In this document: positions 43,967 to 51,800 of the stretch, one piece after another
How the letters are laid out: each line of letters starts with the position of its first letter
How positions within the stretch are numbered: the first letter of the stretch is position 1
Source of the DNA: Halocatena halophila
GTDB taxonomy: Archaea; Halobacteriota; Halobacteria; Halobacteriales; Haloarculaceae
NCBI GenBank assembly: GCA_027563145.1
Contig: CP071307.1
Coordinates: forward strand, 620,001-684,000
Length of the DNA stretch: 64,000 nt
Direction: 5' to 3'
Translations under genes and position numbers: made by a program
Notes under the pieces: generated by a model
What the model was told of the DNA's origin: nothing
The model's database searches: none
Seen by the model: only the letters and a program-made list of their open reading frames with translations

Positions 43967-45280
43967 ATGAACACCGCACTCACAGCCACGGATCGCGTGA
44001 TAGAACGGATAGAGCAGATTCCAGTCAGGGTGCCGTTTCGTGACGTTCCTGGGCGGAACCTTCGTCGTGAGCTTCCACACTGGAGATATCTCGAACTGTT
44101 CGAGCTAGAACTTGCCTGTGGTGCCCTCGGTCATGGCGAGGCGATGCTCTATTACATGAACGGTCCGACAGAGCAAGCGACGATCGACCGTCTTGAGGGA
44201 ACGGATGTCCTGGACGTTCCGTTCGACGATTCGCTCGGCCCAGGGATTCAAATTGCCGCACTCGATGCAATCGGCCGCGCCGAGTCCGTTCCCATCCATC
44301 GGTTACTCGGCGAACAGGTTCATGACTCGACGCCGCTCGCCTGGTGGTGTATCGATATGCCACCGGAAGACTGGGTACACGAGGCCGGCCGTGCGATCGA
44401 TGCTGGCTACACGACACTGAAGGTGAAAGGAAGACCCTGGTTCGACCTCGAAGCACAGCTGCAGGCGCTTTCGGCGTCTGTCCCCGACTGGTTCGACGTG
44501 TCGATTGATTTCAACGCCACGTTGCACACCACCGAGAAAGCACTCGATATACTTCCAACGCTGGAGCAGTTTCCACTCGTCAGCCATTTCGAGACGCCGA
44601 TCGAACCTGGTGCAACCGAGGAGTACGCCCAGCTTCGAGATGCGCTGTCGACGCCGATTCTGTTACATTACGGACAGATAGACCCATTCGAGGCTATTGT
44701 GGCTGACGTCTGCGATGGGCTGTTGTTGAATGCCGCCCCTGGGGCGATTCGCAAGCACGCAACGGTGGCCGCCCAGGCCGATCTTCCTGCCATGATTCAG
44801 ATCGTGGGCACAGGCATTTCGGCTGCGTTCTCGCTTCACTGTGGCGGCGTCTTCGAGCAGGCACGCCTTCCAGCGGTCAACTGCCACCAAATTTTCGAAT
44901 CCACCCTGCTTGAGGATCCCCCCGAGGTAGATTCGGGGATGGCGTCGGTGCCGGATGGTCCAGGGTTGGGCGTCACTGTCAATATGGACGCTGTTCGGTC
45001 CTACGAAACTGACATCCCCGAGTCGCGGCCTTCGCCAGCACGCATAATCGAAACGAGCTGGCCCGACGGCAGACGCCAGTATCTCGTGCCGGAGTCGGTG
45101 AATGCGCTGTTAGCACACGCCCGTGACACTGAACAAATGCCGTTTTTCGAATCTGGTGTCACCACCCGACTGATCACTGCACTGGACGACCCAGCTGTAC
45201 GCGCGCTGTACGACACCGTCCGCACGGAACCGACACTGTTTGGCCCTAACGAAACACCACTTACCACCAATGACACCTGA
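43967..45280 (+). CDS. Enolase-superfamily protein with an atypical active site
   Basis: A 437-residue MR/MLE-type protein. The KxK pair (TTLKVKGRPW), first metal ligand region (VSIDFNAT) and second ligand (SHFETPIEP) are present. At the third ligand position, where the family has an acidic residue, the sequence reads TPILLHYGQID. The late barrel His is also not evident (QIVGTGISAAFS). It may therefore be a non-canonical racemase or dehydratase, or a divergent non-metal protein. It is 23 bases after the SMP-30 gene and overlaps the SDR gene by 11 bases, so all three are one operon. Confidence 0.8.
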   Translation: MNTALTATDRVIERIEQIPVRVPFRDVPGRNLRRELPHWRYLELFELELACGALGHGEAMLYYMNGPTEQATIDRLEGTDVLDVPFDDSLGPGIQIAALDAIGRAESVPIHRLLGEQVHDSTPLAWWCIDMPPEDWVHEAGRAIDAGYTTLKVKGRPWFDLEAQLQALSASVPDWFDVSIDFNATLHTTEKALDILPTLEQFPLVSHFETPIEPGATEEYAQLRDALSTPILLHYGQIDPFEAIVADVCDGLLLNAAPGAIRKHATVAAQADLPAMIQIVGTGISAAFSLHCGGVFEQARLPAVNCHQIFESTLLEDPPEVDSGMASVPDGPGLGVTVNMDAVRSYETDIPESRPSPARIIETSWPDGRRQYLVPESVNALLAHARDTEQMPFFESGVTTRLITALDDPAVRALYDTVRTEPTLFGPNETPLTTNDT

Positions 45281-46115
45281 AAACACGACACCACGTTCGG
45301 ATCGCTTACACACTGCTATCAATCCCTCCGACATGCACCGCTTTGGCGGCAAAACCGTGCTCGTCACCGGATCAACACGCGGCATTGGGGAGGGAATAGC
45401 CCGCCGGTTTGCCGACGAAGACGCGAACGTTGTCGTTACCGGCAGGTCTTCTGCTGACGGCCAGGCAGTCGCAGACGACATCCAGAACTGCGGCGCCACA
45501 GCCACCTTTATTGAAGCTGATCTGGCGGACATAGAACCAATCGAACGGCTCGTGACCCGGACTGTCAATCAGTTCGGTTCGATCGACGTACTCGTCAATA
45601 ACGCGGCTGCCTGGACCCACGGACCATTTCTCGATCGCACGGTTGACGACTGGGAAACCGTGATCAACGTCAGCCTCCGTGCCCCCTGGTTGTTGTCGAA
45701 ACACGCGATCGATTCGATGCCGGCGGGTGGTTCAATAGTGAATATATCGTCCGTTCATTCCATGGCATCAGATCCACAGCGGTTTCCGTACAACGTGGCA
45801 AAGGCGGGGCTCAATGGGATGACGCGGTCGATGGCCGCCGACCTTGGTCCGCTCAACATCACTGTGAACGCGATTTTACCCGGTCCCGTACAGATCAAAG
45901 ACGATCCTGGCGACGATCCACTGCTCGAACACCGGCTCGAAGGACTCCCTGCGGATCGATACGGGAGACCGGCCGATATCGCCGGAATGACCGCGTTTCT
46001 GGCCAGCAAGGAGGCACGATTCGTCACCGGCGCGTCGATTCCGGTCGATGGCGGCTGGACGGCCTGTCTTCACGATGATCCAGACGTCTACGGAACCCGT
46101 CACTCCGTGGACTGA
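45270..46115 (+). CDS. SDR family oxidoreductase
   Basis: A 281-residue classical short-chain dehydrogenase with VLVTGSTRGIGEGIA, VLVNNAAAW, catalytic Ser in VNISSVHS and the YxxxK motif PYNVAKAGLNG, ending in the usual VTGASIPVDGGW. The likely role is oxidation of a sugar to its lactone, given the lactonase and dehydratase-like genes in the same operon. The start at 45270 overlaps the preceding stop. A later ATG at 45333 (MHRFGGKTVLV) is equally compatible with the fold. Confidence 0.9.
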   Translation: MTPENTTPRSDRLHTAINPSDMHRFGGKTVLVTGSTRGIGEGIARRFADEDANVVVTGRSSADGQAVADDIQNCGATATFIEADLADIEPIERLVTRTVNQFGSIDVLVNNAAAWTHGPFLDRTVDDWETVINVSLRAPWLLSKHAIDSMPAGGSIVNISSVHSMASDPQRFPYNVAKAGLNGMTRSMAADLGPLNITVNAILPGPVQIKDDPGDDPLLEHRLEGLPADRYGRPADIAGMTAFLASKEARFVTGASIPVDGGWTACLHDDPDVYGTRHSVD

Positions 46116-46238
46116 TTATCACACACCGAATCGAATTTGACGATACCGAAACCCTGTGTGCTGTGTGAGGGCACCGCTCTGGAATTACAATAGTACCAGC
46201 GTAATGGACGGTGAGGGCAAGCCACGACCGCGCCGGAA

Positions 46239-47033
46239 TCAGAGCGGAGATGTTTTCGTCTCGACGTTTATTTTGATCACGTTGGCAGCTTGCATCACAC
46301 GGTGGGCCATTGTATCGTTAAAATCGTCACCCTGTAGCCGCGTTGTGGGTGCCGAGAGGCTAATCGCACCGATTACCGCTTGGTCTTTGCCGATCACTGG
46401 GACGCCAATCGCCCGGACGCCCTTGATCGCTTCTTCGTCGTTCTGGGCGAATCCTCGCTCGCGAATCAGGGCCAGTTCCTCCAGCAGTGTCTGTTCGTCA
46501 GTGATGGTATGCTCCGTTCGTCTCACCAACCCATACCGCTGGATAATTTCCTCACAACGAGATTCAGGGAGATGTGCCAGAATCGCCTTGCCGGCGGCGG
46601 AATAATGGAGATGTAACTCGGGATTCTGTCTGTTCTGGATGTAGAATGCAGTGCCAGCTGCTTTCTCTCCGAAACTCTCATAGAAAATCACTTCGAGTCC
46701 CTCGTGCTCTCCGATGAGGTGGATTGACTCGCCCGTCTCCTCGGCGAGCTTATCAGCGACCGCTTTTCCAGCTCTAAAAAGGTCGGAATTATTCCGCGCG
46801 TAATCTCCGTAGATAATGAACTGTTCCGATAATCTGTATTTATGATTTTCCTTAACTATCAGCCCCTCTTCGTGGAGCGTCGCGAGATGTGTGTGGACGG
46901 CACCCATCGAGAGCGAAACGTCTTCGGCCAGTTCGGAGACCGTTGCACCATCGTGTTGTTGGACGGCCCGTAATAGCGCACACGAATGTTGTACCGATCG
47001 AATGCGGCGTGGATTCCGGTCCTTTTCCGACAT
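46239..47033 (-). CDS. IclR family transcriptional regulator
   Basis: A 264-residue regulator with a winged helix-turn-helix (VSELAEDVSLSMGAVHTHLATLHEEGLIV) and the IclR effector domain containing HYSAAGKAILAH and GVRAIGVPVIGKDQAVIGAISLSAP. It is divergent from the MR/MLE gene at 47140 and follows the SMP-30 operon, so it probably controls both, with a sugar acid or its breakdown product as effector. The effector is inferred. Confidence 0.92.
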   Translation of the reverse strand: MSEKDRNPRRIRSVQHSCALLRAVQQHDGATVSELAEDVSLSMGAVHTHLATLHEEGLIVKENHKYRLSEQFIIYGDYARNNSDLFRAGKAVADKLAEETGESIHLIGEHEGLEVIFYESFGEKAAGTAFYIQNRQNPELHLHYSAAGKAILAHLPESRCEEIIQRYGLVRRTEHTITDEQTLLEELALIRERGFAQNDEEAIKGVRAIGVPVIGKDQAVIGAISLSAPTTRLQGDDFNDTMAHRVMQAANVIKINVETKTSPL

Positions 47034-47078
47034 ATGTTCTCATAGGTAATGGTTGGTAAGTACTTTACTATCGTCAAA

Positions 47079-47096
47079 ACCCGATGAATGTATCGG
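47079..47096. promoter_or_regulatory. Palindrome in the IclR/dehydratase control region
   Basis: CCGAT, six bases, ATCGG (47081-47096), placed just upstream of the promoter at 47103. Its left half belongs to the ten-base element ACCCGATGAA shared with 42953-42962. It is a candidate IclR operator. Confidence 0.4.
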
Positions 47097-47102
47097 AAGT
47101 GC

Positions 47103-47115
47103 CCAGTATATTTAT
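47103..47115 (+). promoter_or_regulatory. Core promoter of the second MR/MLE gene
   Basis: CCAGTATATTTAT ends 25 bases before the ATG at 47140 and is identical to the promoter at 43018-43030. Confidence 0.55.
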
Positions 47116-47139
47116 ATCACGGTAACTGCAGTGGTGGAT

Positions 47140-48285
47140 ATGGAAATCACGGACATCACGGCGATGACGGTCGAAATACCGCTCGTTGGGGCTGATGCGC
47201 CGCTTGGCATCGCTCCGTACGTCATGAATCACCGAGAAATCTCCTCGGTGAGACGGGTGCTGGTCCGTGTTGATACGAGCGATGGCCGTTCTGGGTGGGG
47301 TGAAATGCGCCCGTTTCTGGCTGCTGGCGCCACAGAATCACTCATCGAAGACGGCGTTGCCCAGCAGGTGATTGGCCAGTCGCCGTTCGACCTTGAGCAG
47401 ATTCGCCGTCGCGTGACCATCGAGTACACCAACGTGGAGATGTTTTTTGCCGCAGTCGAAACGGCGTGCTGGGACATCGTTGGTCAGGCACTCGGCCGTC
47501 CGGTGTATGAACTCCTCGGCGGACGAAACACACCGTCACAGACGGACAGTTCGTTGTCATCAACGGATCGTTCGGTCGAATTCGCGTTCTGTCTGGGTAT
47601 CTGCTCGCTCGAACAGTCTCGAGAGAAAGCAATTGCCGCCCAAGAAGCCGGGTTCACGACTCTCAAAACAAAGGCCGGTCGCGATTGGCGAGCGGATGTC
47701 GATCGAATCATTGCGATGGACGCGGCGACTAACGGTCAGATCGAGTTTCGGCTTGACCCCAACCAGGGTTGGCGGCCCGATCAGGCCCTCCGCGTTGCCA
47801 GTGCGCTTGAGGATGCCGGCATCTATCTGCAGTATCTCGAGCAACCGATTCGGACCGACATGCATGACGTGCTGGCAAGTCTCAGATATCGGACCAAACA
47901 GCCGATCGCGCCGAACGAGGATACGTACGTTCCGCACAATCTTCAGTCTCTCATCGAACACAACGCGCTCGACGTTGCCGTGCTCGATCTGACACCGGCT
48001 GGTGGCCTCAGTGGACTTCGCCAGCAAGTAGCACTCACAGAAGCTGCTGGCATTCCCGCCGTTCATCACTGTGGATTCGATCTCGGCATTCGAACGGCGG
48101 CGATCTGTCATGCTGTCTATGGAATGGCGGGGTTCGCGCTTCCTTCCGATACGACCTACTACAGCTGGGCTGACACCATCCTCGATCAGCCATTCGAATT
48201 CGACAACGGGTGTCTAACCGTCCCATCGGAGCCCGGGTTGGGGATCTCTGTGGATATGGATGCTGTGAATCGCCGTCTGGTGTAA
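47140..48285 (+). CDS. Mandelate racemase/muconate lactonizing family protein
   Basis: A 381-residue enolase-superfamily enzyme with a complete set of metal and base positions: KxK (TTLKTKAGRDW), first ligand RLDPNQGW, second ligand YLEQPI, third ligand APNEDTY and a late His pair in PAVHHCGFDLG. It would abstract the alpha proton of a carboxylate, as sugar-acid dehydratases and racemases do. The start at 47140 is fixed by the promoter 25 bases upstream and is preferred to 47053. It is divergent from the IclR gene. Confidence 0.88.
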   Translation: MEITDITAMTVEIPLVGADAPLGIAPYVMNHREISSVRRVLVRVDTSDGRSGWGEMRPFLAAGATESLIEDGVAQQVIGQSPFDLEQIRRRVTIEYTNVEMFFAAVETACWDIVGQALGRPVYELLGGRNTPSQTDSSLSSTDRSVEFAFCLGICSLEQSREKAIAAQEAGFTTLKTKAGRDWRADVDRIIAMDAATNGQIEFRLDPNQGWRPDQALRVASALEDAGIYLQYLEQPIRTDMHDVLASLRYRTKQPIAPNEDTYVPHNLQSLIEHNALDVAVLDLTPAGGLSGLRQQVALTEAAGIPAVHHCGFDLGIRTAAICHAVYGMAGFALPSDTTYYSWADTILDQPFEFDNGCLTVPSEPGLGISVDMDAVNRRLV

Positions 48286-48856
48286 TCTGGAACGATCTCT
48301 GTACCGTCTATGGAACGGTTCTTTCGAGCGCCACGTCGTGTCCACTACATTCAAATACATGATAGTAACTACTATAGATGCTCTAACTGAGTGGTAAATG
48401 ATTGGGGTGAATGAACAAATTTGAGCCGATTAGGGATTGTATACGGTTCGAGTGTGGATAGAATGTAATTATATCGGTATTACTGTAATTATAGTAAACG
48501 GTCTCGGTGGAGCTCGTAGTGATTATCGGTCTGACTACTGCACACAGTATTTACAGTTTATACAGTAGTAACTGTGCTAAGATTCGATACCCCCGTGGGT
48601 ACCGTTGATGGTAGCCTTATTCGAATATTCAGCGCGTACTCGCACAAACCGCTCACCACGTACACTGAATCACATTATTACTTGATATTTGTGAGACATT
48701 GAAATATGGTTCTACACAATTCTCATGGCGTATTGGGCCAATTTTTAATATTGCACGGATCTAATTAGATATGTTCGGTCACAACATGTCTTTATCGCTC
48801 GTACATGCATTATTCGGTTGTACTGCGTGGATGTCAAATAAGAACTAGTTGTACCC
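48286..48856. other. Long AT-rich intergenic region with several palindromes
   Basis: About 570 bases before the giant protease gene, with no coding frame. It holds ATAGTA-AC-TACTAT (48362-48375), a near-perfect 18-base palindrome TTACTGTAATTATAGTAA (48480-48497), and ACAGT at 48544, 48553 and 48562 followed by ACTGT at 48571, each nine bases apart. It looks like a complex control region. Confidence 0.45.
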
Positions 48857-51800
48857 ATGATTCATGGACGATCCAGTGTCGTACTCAGTGTCGTTTGCAT
48901 CGTTATCATCGCAACGTTCGTACCGATCGCATCTGTTGGGGCCACCGATCCGATCCCAGGGGTTGATCCGTCAGATTCGACCAGTCGAATGGCTGGCCTG
49001 AAAGCACCGGCCACAGAGAGCGGGGCCCCCATTGCTCCGGCGCTCAATCAGGAAAACGGAACCGTTGAAGTGATCGTCGAACTCGAGCCGGCGAACACCG
49101 CAATGAATACGGATTATGAATCCACTCGAACGACGCTTCGACGCCACGCCACAGAAACCCAACGGCCGGTTGTCGAGTTTGCTCGTTCTCATCCCAAGTC
49201 GGTGACGGTTGAGCGTCGGCTCTGGCTTTCAAACATTGTGTTGCTGTCGGTCGACACCGAGCGTGTCGAATTGGACCGAATTGCCACCGTGGAGGGCGTC
49301 GAACGGCTCTCACCCAACGAACGGCTACAGTCGCCTCGTCCCCAGCCTGCAACCGCGAGTCCTCCAGCAGTGAACGCAAGTTCCTCTCGTGGATACAACA
49401 CGACATTCGGCGTCGATCAGGTAAACGCCCCGGCCGTCTGGTCAGAGTATGACACCCGTGGGGAGGACGTCTCCGTTGCAGTTCTCGACAGTGGCGTCTC
49501 CATTGACCATCCCGATATCGAACTCCACACGGCCGATGCAACCGATCCCACGTATCCTGGTGGCTGGGCGGAGTTCACACAATCAGGAGGGCGCGTCGCG
49601 GATAGCCAACCGCGAGCAGTCTGTGGCGACCATGGAACACACACGAGCGGAACCGTCGCAGGCAGTAATGCCAGTGGCGAATGGATCGGCGTGGCACCGA
49701 ACGCTGAGTTGATGCACGGTGCGGTGCTGACCGAATCCACAGGATTTGGCTGTGGCGGATCGACCGTGCAGGTGATTGCCGGCATGCAGTGGGCTGTGAA
49801 CAACTCCGCCGATGTGATCAGCATGAGTCTCGGCGGATCGGCTGACGGAGAACTAATCGATCCGGTCAGAAACGCCGAGGCGGCTGGAACTGTTGTCGTA
49901 GCGGCCAGTGGCAATGGTGGTCCGGGGACTGCCGGCTCACCGGGATCGGTGTACGAAACGATCGCAGTTGGCTCAACTGCGGAAGATCGCAGCGTCGCGG
50001 GCTCTTCTGGTGGGAAAACAGTCGAGGCAAACACCACATTCCCCCACGCACCAGAGGGATGGCCGGCAACGTACGTCGTTCCCGACGTGGTGGCACCCGG
50101 CGTAGGCGTGAAGAGTGCGGTTCCGAATGGGAGTTACACCACCCATTCGGGAACCTCGATGGCAACCCCCCACGTTGCTGGAGTGATCGCACTTATGCTG
50201 TCAAGCGATACTGACGATTCGACGCCCGCGGCAGTCAAACGGGCGCTGTACTCCACAGCAACCAAACCGAAAGACTGCTCGCCGGACTGCTCGCCACGTG
50301 ACGGCAACGACACCAGATATGGCGCTGGGATTATCGATGCGTACGGTGCCGTCTCCGCGCTTGATCCGGTTCCTACACACCAGATCGGCGACGTTGACGA
50401 AGACGGATCGCTCTCTGTCAATGACATCCAACTGCTTCAACAGTATCTTGCCGATTCCTTGTCTGAAGACGCACATTTCAACGAGCAGCTGGCAGATCTC
50501 GATCGCGACGGGAAAATTACTCACAGAGACCTACGATTGCTGCAACGTTCGGTCCTCGGTGACCTGTCTGCAGGTCGGGTGAATCTGTCGGCGTTAGACT
50601 CACCGGATTCAGTTTCACACGGTGAATCGATCTCGGTGTCTGTCACGGCTACTAATACCGGTGGGCGAGGCGTCATTGAGGAGCTCTCATACCGGTTTGG
50701 CAGTGCATCCGACCTCGGACAGAACGATACGGTGGCGAGTGAGGTGGTGGATCTGGGTCCTGGAGAGTCGACGACTGTCACGTTCGAGTTTACTCCGGAC
50801 GCCCTTCCGGGTCAGTATCACCACGCTGTGGTGAGCAAAACGGATGCTGCGGGTGATCAGCTGACTGTCCGCGGTGGAGCGTTCACGATTCGGTCAGTTG
50901 CGACGCCACCATCGATCGCCACCGGGGAGACGTTGACCTCGAATGTAACGGTCGAAAACACTGGCAACGAAAACGCGACCCACACCGTCGAGTCCGCACT
51001 CGAGTCCGTTGGTACCAACCAGCGGAACATAACGCTCGATGCCGGCGACAGAACGACAGTCACGTTTTCCCATCAGATTCCGCCAACAAAACAGAGTGCG
51101 GAGATCGAACAGGTCGTAACAACACCAGCTGATCAGGCCACCCAATCGGTACGAATCGATTCGCCCTTTTTCAGAGTCGGTGCACTCTCTGGGCCCTCAT
51201 CCGTAACCCCTGGTGAGCCCGTCACCGTCTCCACGACGATCACGAACACCGGTAATGCAACCGGGGCGACGCCGGTAACCTACGATCTTATAAGAGAAAC
51301 CATGTCAGTGGCTGTCGTCGACACCGATCACGGTTACGGTGACCAGGTGGTATCCGCGCTCAACGCAACGCTGTCCGATCGGCACACCATCTCGTTGATC
51401 GACGATGAGGATGCTATCGACGCGGTTGAAGCCCACGACGTTGTCGTCATTCAGGACCTCGATCGTCGAGCACTTGACGTTCAGCAGCTTGTCGATCGGC
51501 TCAATACCACCACCACGGGGGCCATCTGGCTGGACAGTTGGGGGGCATACAGTGATGCAATTGTCGAGCGGTCGGTTGTGACCGGTGACCCATTGAGTAC
51601 GAACGATGCAGATACGGGACAATCGCCTGTCAATCTGACCGTGACGACCGACCATCCGATCGTCAACAGCGTTGTAGCAACAAACGAGGCGGTGGCGATC
51701 CACCACGGTCCGTACGCGGACCGGTCGTGGTTTCACGGCTTTGATGGACGTACGATCGGAACGGTGGGTGCAGATGGAAGTCACCTGGGTGGTCCCGCAG

